In this document: positions 1 through 6,757 of the stretch, one piece after another
How the letters are laid out: every line of letters starts with the position of its first letter
Position numbering within the stretch: the first letter of the stretch is position 1
Assembly (NCBI GenBank): GCA_022825185.1
Contig: JAJDYK010000278.1
Coordinates: forward strand, 1 to 7,554
DNA from: Candidatus Latescibacterota bacterium
GTDB lineage: Bacteria > Latescibacterota > UBA2968 > UBA8231
DNA length: 7,554 bases
Direction of reading: 5' to 3'
Program-made: the position numbers and the translations under genes
The notes under the pieces: generated by a model
Seen by the model: only the letters and a program-made list of their open reading frames with translations
Told to the model about the DNA's origin: nothing
Databases searched by the model: none

Positions 1-195
1 TATCATCTGCTGGTAGTCGGCGTAATATGTGGCCTCAGCACCCCACGCTTCCAGCAATCGCCGCGCCGATGCCTCCTCCGGGTCGGCGACCGCCACCAAC
101 TCTACGCCACCATCGGCTTTTAGCCGGGGAATGTGCGCACCACGCATGTTGCCACCACAGCCGATTAGGCCGAGGCGAATTTTCCTTTTTGCCAT
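1..195 (-). CDS. Gfo/Idh/MocA-family NAD(P)-dependent oxidoreductase, N-terminal 65 residues (runs off the window)
   Basis: Only the first 65 residues are present. They form the start of a Rossmann fold: a basic N-terminus, a first beta strand IRLGLIGCGGNMRGAH (residues 6-21) with the GCGG dinucleotide-binding turn at 12-15, then a second strand VELVAVADPE (31-40) ending in Asp38, the position that usually contacts the cofactor ribose. This arrangement is typical of the Gfo/Idh/MocA family, which oxidises or reduces sugars, inositols and related polyols in the cytoplasm. The catalytic and substrate-binding C-terminal domain lies outside the window, so the substrate cannot be named. The ATG start is supported by a GAGAGA ribosome site 4 nt upstream and by the 10-nt distance to the preceding stop. 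Two genes upstream is a DegT-type aminotransferase, a common partner in amino-sugar or aminocyclitol routes. Family call is firm; function is open. Confidence 0.88.
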   Translation of the reverse strand, partial: MAKRKIRLGLIGCGGNMRGAHIPRLKADGGVELVAVADPEEASARRLLEAWGAEATYYADYQQMI

Positions 196-199
196 TGCG

Positions 200-208
200 T
201 CTCTCTCA
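200..208 (-). promoter_or_regulatory. Stop codon joined to a Shine-Dalgarno site ahead of the Gfo/Idh/MocA gene
   Basis: On the minus strand the TGA stop of the 268-residue gene runs directly into GAGAGA, followed by CGCA and the ATG. Stop and ribosome site are contiguous, so a terminating ribosome sits on the next initiation site, which suggests translational coupling. Two other junctions in the window have the same design. Confidence 0.6.
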
Positions 209-1012
209 ATCTATTAGGTTAAATAGTGGTGCGACCCCACCGAACATCCCCGGAAAGCGGAACACGGCCTCGTCTTGGTCGCGGATGCGGTCGAGGACCG
301 CTTCGTCGAGCAAAGTGCGCTGGCGATCGAAAAGAGCTTGCTCTTCTTCAACCGCGTACGACCCCTCGCGCCGCGCCTGCCCTTGCGCGGCGGCAATTTC
401 AGGATCGGCGGCGAGTTTGGCCGCCATAGTTCCCAAGAATCGTTCCAGCAGCGAACGATGTCCGCCGTCGGACGCCTGTGCAGCCGCCGCGTCAAAAGCA
501 GCGTGGCATTTCACCAGCCGCTCGCGCCAGTCGTCGGGCACCTCGCCGTCGAGGGTGAAAGGCGCGGCGTGGCCCAACAGCGGCGTGCGATCCTCGGTCT
601 GGAAAGCTACGAGTACGCAACAATGATCCAAAGGCCGGGCGCGGCACCGGACGACGCTCCCCGGCTCAATATCGGCGATCTCGCCCGCGGCGAGCGGCTG
701 CGTTTTTACCCCGTCCATGGAGAGCACGTCCAAATACGCCTCAGCGCAGAAGTGGGCGACAATATGCTCGCGGGGCCGCCCTTGTATCCCGCAACGCCCA
801 AAAGGCAGCGAATACACCCAGTCGCCATCAGTCGCGCCCTCACCTTTCCCGCGCAACTGGCGCAAGGCGCGGCAAAGGCGCTCGGCCTCACCCGCCGCAT
901 CCGTAGTCCTCGGCGCAACCGCTCCTGCTTCATCCACCTCCACCCGATAAGGCACCCCGTACCCAAACAACCGCGCCCTCAACGGATCACCCATCTCGTC
1001 CATCCTCTGCAT
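206..1012 (-). CDS. Unrecognised 268-residue cytoplasmic protein
   Basis: I do not recognise this protein. It has no signal peptide or membrane segment. The N-terminal half (about 8-155) looks like a mixed alpha/beta domain with strand-like stretches such as VVRCRARPLDHCCVLVAFQ (120-138) and a loop FGRCGIQGRP (71-80). The part from about 158 to 250 is charged and probably helical, and the protein ends in a Gly/Phe-rich tail (FRFPGMFGGVAPLF, 251-264). There are seven cysteines (47, 74, 89, 123, 131, 132, 169) but no clear metal-binding pattern. The first Met codon lies in a repeat tract. The third Met (position 994, starting MGDPLRARLF) has AGAGGA about 10 nt upstream and may be the true start, giving 262 residues. 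It lies between a DegT aminotransferase and a Gfo/Idh/MocA dehydrogenase on the same strand, so a role in the same pathway is possible but only inferred. A long antisense frame over the same span was judged spurious. Confidence 0.72.
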   Translation of the reverse strand: MQRMDEMGDPLRARLFGYGVPYRVEVDEAGAVAPRTTDAAGEAERLCRALRQLRGKGEGATDGDWVYSLPFGRCGIQGRPREHIVAHFCAEAYLDVLSMDGVKTQPLAAGEIADIEPGSVVRCRARPLDHCCVLVAFQTEDRTPLLGHAAPFTLDGEVPDDWRERLVKCHAAFDAAAAQASDGGHRSLLERFLGTMAAKLAADPEIAAAQGQARREGSYAVEEEQALFDRQRTLLDEAVLDRIRDQDEAVFRFPGMFGGVAPLFNLID

Positions 1013-1087
1013 CTAAGTAAATCCCACAGATCACAATCCAAATCCCAGTCCTCATCCTGTCCATCACACAAATCCCATAAATCACAG
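986..1087. repeat. Degenerate tract of GAT-ended units with a roughly 9-nt step
   Basis: Read on the minus strand, the tract is a run of short units each ending in GAT, most often GGAT: TTATGGGAT, TTGTGTGAT, GGACAGGAT, then CTGTGGGAT, GCAGAGGAT, GGACGAGAT and others. Spacings between successive GATs are 9, 9, 9, 12, 6, 6, 9, 10, 9, 9 and 7 nt. It begins at the last codon of the aminotransferase gene, contains that gene's TGA stop, fills the 69-nt gap, and continues into the first nine codons of the next ORF. It resembles the ATCCTGTCCATC-type intergenic filler I recall from several uncultured bacterial lineages; that likeness is from memory. No stable hairpin or T-run is visible, so it is not an obvious terminator. 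Confidence 0.7.
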
Positions 1088-2356
1088 TAACTCCTCGGCG
1101 CACTCGGCCACCTTGCGGAAGGCCGTGGCGTATTGCCCGATGATGGTAGCGTCGTAGTGCTTAAACCACGGAATCGAATAAATGCGACCGGTCATGCGCT
1201 CGGTCACCGGCAGACTGCCCGGCCCCTGCCGCAGGTCGCGGTTGGAGTGGGCAATGCGCGTGGGTTGGCCGTGTCCATAAATGTCGGCCTCGTTGAGCAT
1301 TGGGTGCAGGTGCATCAGTTCATTGGCTCCCGGCATGATCTTGTACGACCCGGTCTCGGCCGTGACCGCTGCGCAGAAGCGCTCGACCGGTAGGCCACCT
1401 AATTCCTCGGGCGCGTACAACCCTTTGGCCGCGTACCAGCCGCCCATCGTCGAGCCGCTGTCAGCCGGAGGCCGATGCGCTCTTAGCCCCGGGACGCCTT
1501 CGAGCAGGTCCCAGAAGTAATTCATCGCCCGCTGAATTTCCTGCATCCGCTCGTCGTAGTGCTTTAGCTGCGTGCGGCCCACCGCTGAAGACAACTGATG
1601 CATCCGGTATTTGTATCCGCCCAGCGGCATCCTAGCAAAAGGCTTTAGCGCAGGATCTTCTAAGAAGCGAGTGCGCTCATAATGCCCAAAAGCCGCAGCG
1701 CGCTCGTACAGGGCTTGATCGTCAGTAACCAAAAAGCCCCCTTCGCCACAGGCCAACGACTTGCCCGACATAATCGACATCGCGCCGATGTGGCCGATTG
1801 TGCCCAGCAGCCGCCCTTTGTAGCGGCCCCCTTGGGCGTGCGAGACATCTTCAATCACCTTCAGCCCGTGCCGCTCGGCAATGTCCATGATCGGGTCCAT
1901 ATCGGCTGGATAGGCGCAGTAATGCACGGGGACAATGGCCTTCGTCCGCTCGGTAATGCGGTGCTCAATGTCGTCGGGGTCCATCGTTAGCGTGTCGGGA
2001 TCGATCTCGGAAAATACCACCGTGCCCCCCAGTGAGAACACCTGCAGCGACGTGCCCCAAAAGGTCATGCTCTGCGAGATAATCTCGTCGCCAACGCCAA
2101 CGCCGCAGGCCCACAATGCGGCGTGAATCGCGGCCGTGCCCGTGTTGTGGCAGAGAGCGTGCTGCAAGCCGAAGTAGGACTTCAGGTCCTCTTCAAAGTC
2201 CAAGGTTAGGTCCCAGCCCGACATCGCCCCGCGCCGCAGCACGTCGAGCACGGCTTCTTCATCTTCAGCAGTGATAATCGGCCAGCGGAAAATATCGCCT
2301 TCGTCAGCAGTGACGGCCTTGGGACCGCCGAAGAAGGCCAACTTGCTCATTGCCAT
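1082..2356 (-). CDS. DegT/DnrJ/EryC1/StrS-family PLP-dependent aminotransferase
   Basis: A complete 424-residue fold-type I aminotransferase of the family that transfers an amino group, usually from glutamate or glutamine, to keto-sugars or keto-cyclitols. The opening LAFFGGPKAV (6-15) is typical of the branch that includes AHBA synthase and scyllo-inosose aminotransferases. Family marks follow in order: phosphate-binding HNTGTAAIHAAL (70-81), the cofactor-ring aspartate in VIEDVSHAQGG (Asp170, with His173), and the Schiff-base lysine in MSGKSLACGEGG (Lys199). The C-terminal region holds the SIPWFKH segment (394-400) and a terminal helix. All key residues are intact, so it should be active; the substrate cannot be read from sequence. 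The ATG start has GAAAGAG 6 nt upstream and lies 19 nt after the preceding stop; Met3 is an alternative. The stop lies in the repeat tract. An L-glutamine:scyllo-inosose-type enzyme is one possible identity, but the regulatory or biosynthetic role is unknown. Confidence 0.93.
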   Translation of the reverse strand: MAMSKLAFFGGPKAVTADEGDIFRWPIITAEDEEAVLDVLRRGAMSGWDLTLDFEEDLKSYFGLQHALCHNTGTAAIHAALWACGVGVGDEIISQSMTFWGTSLQVFSLGGTVVFSEIDPDTLTMDPDDIEHRITERTKAIVPVHYCAYPADMDPIMDIAERHGLKVIEDVSHAQGGRYKGRLLGTIGHIGAMSIMSGKSLACGEGGFLVTDDQALYERAAAFGHYERTRFLEDPALKPFARMPLGGYKYRMHQLSSAVGRTQLKHYDERMQEIQRAMNYFWDLLEGVPGLRAHRPPADSGSTMGGWYAAKGLYAPEELGGLPVERFCAAVTAETGSYKIMPGANELMHLHPMLNEADIYGHGQPTRIAHSNRDLRQGPGSLPVTERMTGRIYSIPWFKHYDATIIGQYATAFRKVAECAEELL

Positions 2357-2375
2357 ACTATGCTCTTTCTATGCG

Positions 2376-3362
2376 CTAAGAACCCATAATTTTTCGCAGC
2401 CGCGCCTGCGTCGGCATGTAGTTGCTCTCCCACACCTGCTGCACTACCCCATCGGCGATATAGGCCAGGCGCGGAAAGCCGTGACCAAAGGTCAAGCGAC
2501 GAAAGTCCGTCTGCGATATAGTGGCAATGTCAAAGCGCGGTTGCAACTGCTTCTTGAAGTCGATCACTTGCGGTGCATCCTGCGCGAAACTCGTCAGAGC
2601 GATGAGCCGTGGCAACTGGGGGTCTTGGGCGATGACGTTCATCTTGGGCACGGCATTTTTGCAGTGGACGCACGTGGGGCTGAACAATTCGATCAGGTAT
2701 TCGCCCTGCATCAAATCGACATCCACGCCTTTAAGTGCCAATCCGGAGAGTCGCACGCCGCTTTTGAGGTCCGACTGCGAGATGCGCTCTAGCTCTGGAA
2801 AAAACCGCACGCCGCCTACCGCCAGTCCGACGACGAGTGAGCCTAACACCATCCGACTCGTCAGCGGCCAGACGGGCGCACCACCCGCGCCCCACCAATT
2901 GGGCCGATCAACTATGGGCGCGGCGTTTGCACTGCGGCGCATTCCCCACCAAGCAAACAGCAGCACCACCACCATCACGCCATCTTCTATCGCCGCTTCC
3001 CCTGGCCCGCGCTCGACGAGGGCACCGAAGCAGCCGCAGTCAATCGAGGCCCCCATGTGCCAAGCCTTAGCCGTCAGCGCGGTAAACGCGGCCATCAGCG
3101 CTGTCGCCACCGGCAAGCATAGCCGCGGCTGCCAGTTGAGCAGCAGCGCCCAGCCGAGGAAAAATTCAATCGGCCCCAACACAATGGTCGCCTTGGCGAC
3201 TGCCGACGCTGTCTCCCATTCCGTCACCCCGAGTATCTGCGCATAGGGAATGGCCTCCCAATAAAAAAGCACCGGCTCCCATGTCTTAATCGCTCCAGCG
3301 ACGAGATACACGACTCCGATAACCATCTGGCCAACGCGCGCGGCCTTGCTTATACCATCCAT
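2376..3362 (-). CDS. MauE/DoxX-like membrane protein fused to a C-terminal thioredoxin-like domain
   Basis: A 328-residue fusion. Residues 1-141 form a four-helix membrane domain of the MauE/DoxX type (helices near 11-27, 55-76, 80-100 and 124-141) with the family's Cys pair in IDCGCFGA (Cys109, Cys111) in the loop before helix 4. A fifth helix (168-186) leads to a thioredoxin-like domain (about 203-328) with active site SPTCVHCKNAVP (Cys231, Cys234) and the expected cis-proline at Pro297 (HGFPRL). Basic residues flank the cytoplasmic ends (Lys6/Arg9, Arg80, Arg142/Arg143). The positive-inside rule therefore puts both the CGC loop and the CVHC domain outside the cytoplasm, where they could pass electrons to one another. 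Such fusions resemble VKOR-thioredoxin proteins in logic. MauE is known for maturing the disulfide-rich methylamine dehydrogenase, but no mau genes are seen here. The likely role is extracytoplasmic thiol-disulfide exchange; the partner is unknown. The start is fixed by a strong GAGGAG 8 nt upstream of the ATG. Confidence 0.88.
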   Translation of the reverse strand: MDGISKAARVGQMVIGVVYLVAGAIKTWEPVLFYWEAIPYAQILGVTEWETASAVAKATIVLGPIEFFLGWALLLNWQPRLCLPVATALMAAFTALTAKAWHMGASIDCGCFGALVERGPGEAAIEDGVMVVVLLFAWWGMRRSANAAPIVDRPNWWGAGGAPVWPLTSRMVLGSLVVGLAVGGVRFFPELERISQSDLKSGVRLSGLALKGVDVDLMQGEYLIELFSPTCVHCKNAVPKMNVIAQDPQLPRLIALTSFAQDAPQVIDFKKQLQPRFDIATISQTDFRRLTFGHGFPRLAYIADGVVQQVWESNYMPTQARLRKIMGS

Positions 3363-3370
3363 ATCAAGTA

Positions 3371-3377
3371 CTCCTCA
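3371..3377 (-). promoter_or_regulatory. Shine-Dalgarno site overlapping the glnE stop codon
   Basis: The glnE stop and the ribosome site form one string, TGAGGAG, 8 nt before the ATG of the MauE-thioredoxin gene. This is the strongest ribosome site in the window. It fixes that start and implies translational coupling to glnE, linking the nitrogen-control genes and the redox gene in one transcript. Confidence 0.7.
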
Positions 3378-6300
3378 ATCGGTCAATTCGGTGAATACGG
3401 CCGAAAATACGCGCCGCGTTTGGCGCATCCATACCTTCACCTCGTCCTCGAAGGCCGCTACGTCTTTAGCACCAAGAGCGCGGCTCAATATCTCCAACTC
3501 GCGGCCGGTCGGCAGGGCGTCGCTGGCCCTTTCGCTGGCGAGCCGCATGCCCTTTTCCACCGCCCGAAGATACTCGTACGCGTCGAGGAGGAAGTGACCC
3601 CGCTCCGAGTCTAAATAACCCTGCTCGACGAGCAGTTGCAGCGCACTTCTCGTGCTGCCCACGCGCAAGTCTCGGTCCCGATAGCCCCACTTCAGCACCA
3701 ATACCTGCGCCACAAATTCGATATCGACGATACCGCCTGGACCGCGCTTGATATTGATGCGCGCTTGGCGCTTGCCCTGCGGCTCCATCCGCTGGCGCAT
3801 CTCCTGCATCTGCACGACCAAGGCCGTTTCTACTTCTCGACTGTAAACGAAGCGCTCAATCGCCCGCAAGACCCGCGCACCAAATTCGGCATCGCCGGCC
3901 ACTTGGCGCGCGCGACTCAGCGCCATCCGCTCCCAAGTAGCCGCCCGCTGCGCCAAGTAACGGCGGTAGCCGACCAGCGAGATGGCCATGGGAGCGCTGG
4001 CCCCTTCGGGCCGTAGCCGCGCATCCACCGAATACAGCCCTCCTTCGGCCAACAGGGCGATCAGACGCTGGCTGAACTCAATGAAAAATACGCTATTCGG
4101 CACGCCGCGGCGCGTCTTGCCGTCGCTTTCGTACACGAAAAACAAATCCAAATCCGAACCGAAATCCACCTCGCGGCCCCCAAACTTGCCGCCGGCCAAT
4201 ACGGCGAACCGCACGTCGCGGCCCTGCCGGTTGCGCGGCTTGCCCCACCGCCGCACTAACGGCCCCCAAGCCAGCCGATAGACCGCTTGCAACACGTCTT
4301 CGCCCAATTCCGTTAGCCGCAGGAAAGTCTCTTCCTCGGTCGCCAAGCCCATCAGGTCGTCGGCCCCAATCCGCAGGAGGGATTTGTTCTGCATCCGCGC
4401 GATGGCGGGCAAATCGCCGCGCGTCGGGCCAGACTCCAAACCCCAGCCAGCCTGACTAACTAAGCTGTCGAGCAGGGCTGGATCGCGGCGCAAAAGATCG
4501 GCGAGAAAGCGGCTTGAGCCACAGATGGCAATGAGCAAGGTGCGAAAGCCTGCGTGCTCTTGCAACAAGGAGTACAAAGCACCCGGCGCACCATACGCTT
4601 CGACTATCTGGGTGAAGCGCAAAAATCCTTGGTCTGGATCGGGAGCGGCGGCCAGCGAATTCAGCAGTTCCGGCAACAGGGCCTCAAAGTGGGCACGTCC
4701 CCCGCTCAGCAGCACGCCCATGGCCACCAGACGCTGCAAGCGGCGGTGCGCAGCAGTCCCATCGACGAAACCCCGCTCCACCAAGTCGGCCTTTGCCGCC
4801 GCGCTGCCGTTTTCGACTTCTAAAAGCCACGTCGGCGAGCGTGGAGCCGCCGTGTCACGGTAAAACAACGCGGCAAACAGCCGGCGTACCCGCAGCCGGT
4901 GTCCGGCGAGCGCAGCGCTAAAGGCCCGCGCATCTTCATACCCCATGACCAAGACCAAGGCTCGCAAGGCTTGTGCATCTTCTGGGACGGAGTAGTCGGG
5001 TCGGCCAGAGGCGATTTGCAACAGGTTTTCAACGCGGCGAAAAAACTCGTACGCGTTTTTTAGGGCGCTGGCTTCTGCCGCAGTCAAGGCCGCCTTCATC
5101 GCACCTTTAGGCGAGACCACCTCGGCCAAGCGGTCAATAGCCGCTAGCGTGTTGTGGCTGCGCACTTGGGGCTGGATGCCCCCATAGAGCAGTTGTAGGC
5201 ATTGGACGATGAATTCGATGTCGCGAATCCCGCCCGCTTGCAGCTTGATGTTGTTCTCGCCACGGGGACGCTCGCGGATGCTCGCCTCGATCCGCTCCTT
5301 GATGCGGCGGATTTCCTCGTGCGGTGCCGAATGGAAGTGAGCCGGATAGATAAAGGGCTGGAGCATGGCCGCGTATTGCTCCCCCAGCGTCCGCGACCCC
5401 GCCACGTGCCGGGCCTTGATCAGCATCTGCCGCTCCCACAGTTCGCCGCGCGTCTCGTAATACCTCCAACTAGCGCGCAACGAGTGGGTCAAGGTGCCGC
5501 TCGCGCCCTCGGGGCGCAGCCGCATATCGACGCGGTAGAAAAACCCCTCCTTGGTCGCCTCGGTCAGCACGTGGACTAGGCGCTGGCCTAAGCGGCGAAA
5601 AAACTCGCTGTTCTCCAGTGGCGTTCCCTCCCCCTCAGGCTGGGTCTCGCCCTCGCCATCCCACACGAAAATTAGGTCGATGTCCGAGCTGTAGTTTAAC
5701 TCCTGCCCGCCGTATTTGCCCAAGCCGACGACGAGAAAGCGCGCCGGGCGACCGCGCTCGTCCAGCGGACGACCGTGCTCCTGCCACAAGGCGTGCTGGC
5801 ATGTTTCAAGGGCCAACTCAACCACCACATCGGCTAAGTCGGCCAGCTCTTTTCCTATCTGTGCAACCGGCTTGGTGCCGAGGATTTCGGCGGCACCAAT
5901 GCGCAAAAACTCGCGCCGATGCACCCGCCGCAACACCTCCAAACGCTCCTCAAACTCGGAGACATGACCGATATCAGTGCGCAAAATCTGCCGCAGGGTA
6001 CCCCGCTCCAGTGGCTCGACTAAGTGCGGAGTCTCGACCAACAGCCACAATAGGAACTCGAAATCGCGCACCAAGATGTCGGCGAGAAAGGTGCTGTGGC
6101 TTACGACCTGCACCAAGCGCTGACACAGAATGGGATCGGCCTCTAAGTGAGAGAAAAGCCCTTGCGGGCCGTATGCCACAGCCAAGCGCACCAACTGCCG
6201 CAGTCCCTCGTCCGGCCGGCCCGTCGTAGCCAGTTCGGCCAGCGCGAGGGCTGGCAACGGCGCGGATTGCGGTGGGCCACCGATCCGGTCCAAGGTCTCT

Positions 6301-6404
6301 AGGGCTTGGACCGGATCGGCAAAACCCAATTGCGCTAGGGGATCAAGGGCTTCAGCCGCGTCCGCGGTGAGCGCGCGACGGGCCAGTTCCAATGCGGTGG
6401 GCAC
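3375..6404 (-). CDS. glnE: Bifunctional glutamine synthetase adenylyltransferase/adenylyl-removing enzyme
   Basis: A complete 1009-residue GlnE, slightly above the usual 940-1000. It switches glutamine synthetase off by attaching AMP to a tyrosine on each subunit and on again by phosphorolytic removal, under PII control. Both nucleotidyltransferase-fold halves are intact. The N-terminal adenylyl-removing half has GLGKYGGQELNYSSDIDL (227-244; Asp241, Asp243), RVDMRLRPEG (291-300; Asp293) and GGIRDIEF (391-398). The C-terminal adenylylating half repeats these as GGKFGGREVDFGSDLDL (738-754; Asp751, Asp753), SVDARLRPEG (792-801; Asp794) and GGIVDIEF (890-897). Helical PII/GS-response regions lie between. 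The start is GTG, 9 nt after the glnB stop and in the same frame. I see no good ribosome site, so translation probably depends on ribosomes leaving glnB. A 15-bp perfect hairpin is embedded at codons about 29-42. Having glnB directly upstream is unusual and fits a regulator-effector pair. Confidence 0.97.
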   Translation of the reverse strand: MPTALELARRALTADAAEALDPLAQLGFADPVQALETLDRIGGPPQSAPLPALALAELATTGRPDEGLRQLVRLAVAYGPQGLFSHLEADPILCQRLVQVVSHSTFLADILVRDFEFLLWLLVETPHLVEPLERGTLRQILRTDIGHVSEFEERLEVLRRVHRREFLRIGAAEILGTKPVAQIGKELADLADVVVELALETCQHALWQEHGRPLDERGRPARFLVVGLGKYGGQELNYSSDIDLIFVWDGEGETQPEGEGTPLENSEFFRRLGQRLVHVLTEATKEGFFYRVDMRLRPEGASGTLTHSLRASWRYYETRGELWERQMLIKARHVAGSRTLGEQYAAMLQPFIYPAHFHSAPHEEIRRIKERIEASIRERPRGENNIKLQAGGIRDIEFIVQCLQLLYGGIQPQVRSHNTLAAIDRLAEVVSPKGAMKAALTAAEASALKNAYEFFRRVENLLQIASGRPDYSVPEDAQALRALVLVMGYEDARAFSAALAGHRLRVRRLFAALFYRDTAAPRSPTWLLEVENGSAAAKADLVERGFVDGTAAHRRLQRLVAMGVLLSGGRAHFEALLPELLNSLAAAPDPDQGFLRFTQIVEAYGAPGALYSLLQEHAGFRTLLIAICGSSRFLADLLRRDPALLDSLVSQAGWGLESGPTRGDLPAIARMQNKSLLRIGADDLMGLATEEETFLRLTELGEDVLQAVYRLAWGPLVRRWGKPRNRQGRDVRFAVLAGGKFGGREVDFGSDLDLFFVYESDGKTRRGVPNSVFFIEFSQRLIALLAEGGLYSVDARLRPEGASAPMAISLVGYRRYLAQRAATWERMALSRARQVAGDAEFGARVLRAIERFVYSREVETALVVQMQEMRQRMEPQGKRQARINIKRGPGGIVDIEFVAQVLVLKWGYRDRDLRVGSTRSALQLLVEQGYLDSERGHFLLDAYEYLRAVEKGMRLASERASDALPTGRELEILSRALGAKDVAAFEDEVKVWMRQTRRVFSAVFTELTD
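6280..6319 (-). repeat. Perfect 15-bp inverted repeat (stem-loop) inside the 5' part of glnE
   Basis: Arms at 6280-6294 (CCGATCCGGTCCAAG on plus) and 6305-6319 (CTTGGACCGGATCGG) are exact reverse complements around a 10-nt loop. In the mRNA this would be a very stable hairpin beginning 85 nt after the glnE start codon, encoding the segment ADPVQALETLDRIGG. A small GGTGG/CCACC inverted repeat sits just beyond it in the mRNA. There is no U-run, so it is not a standard terminator. It could slow ribosomes or protect the message, or could be a chance product of codon choice. Confidence 0.75.
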
Positions 6405-6413
6405 TACCGGACT

Positions 6414-6752
6414 TCAGAGGGCGTTTTCGCCGGTTTCGCCGGTGCGGATGCGGATGGCCTCGATCAGTTCGGAGACAAAGATCTTGCCGTCGCCGACCTC
6501 GCCGGTGGCAGCCGACTGCATAATGGTCTCCACCGCTTCGTCGAGTTGGCCATCGCCAACGGCCAATTCAATGCGAATTTTGGGCATGAAATCGAGCTGG
6601 TACTCAGCACCGCGGTAGATTTCGCTGTGGCCGCGCTGGCGACCGCAGCCGCGCACCTCGCTAACGGACATACCGACGAGGCCAATCGCGGCCAAGGAGC
6701 TTTTGACCTCGTCGAGTTTGAAGGGCTTGATAAAGGCCACGATGTTTTTCAC
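6414..6752 (-). CDS. glnB: Nitrogen regulatory protein PII
   Basis: A 112-residue PII protein, exactly the standard length. It forms a trimer that binds ATP/ADP and 2-oxoglutarate and relays nitrogen and energy status. The family marks are all present: KPFKLDEVK (9-17), the T-loop from about 37 to 55 with GRQRGHSEIYRGAEY containing Gln39, Tyr46 and the uridylylation residue Tyr51, Lys58, the nucleotide-binding B-loop TGEVGDGK (83-90), and the C-loop with Arg101 and Arg103 in RIRTGE. Overall likeness to E. coli GlnB is strong. An amtB partner, which would point to GlnK, is not seen in the window, and the next gene is glnE, a direct PII target, so glnB is preferred. Translation starts at GTG, fixed by GAGAGG 5 nt upstream overlapping the kptA stop. 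Tyr51 implies a uridylyltransferase (glnD) elsewhere in the genome. Confidence 0.97.
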   Translation of the reverse strand: MKNIVAFIKPFKLDEVKSSLAAIGLVGMSVSEVRGCGRQRGHSEIYRGAEYQLDFMPKIRIELAVGDGQLDEAVETIMQSAATGEVGDGKIFVSELIEAIRIRTGETGENAL

Positions 6753-6757
6753 GGCAG

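Noticed and set aside
986..1087. CRISPR array or direct-repeat integration site in the GAT-ended tract
   Set aside because: Units are only about 9 nt, degenerate and without spacers; there are no cas genes or integrase nearby.
275..1090. A 271-residue plus-strand open frame opposite the unknown gene
   Set aside because: It is rich in Arg, Pro, His and Ser, its end is translated repeat tract (Ser/Lys/His strings), and it opposes a gene that fits the spacing and ribosome-site pattern of its same-strand neighbours. It is best read as an antisense shadow, although the minus-strand gene is itself unrecognised.
6402..6416. Read-through of the glnB TGA to make a GlnB-GlnE fusion, or TGA as a sense codon
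   Set aside because: GlnB ends at its normal 112 residues, GlnE begins at a normal N-terminus, and TGA is used as the stop of several genes here (also kptA, glnE, the aminotransferase and the unknown gene).
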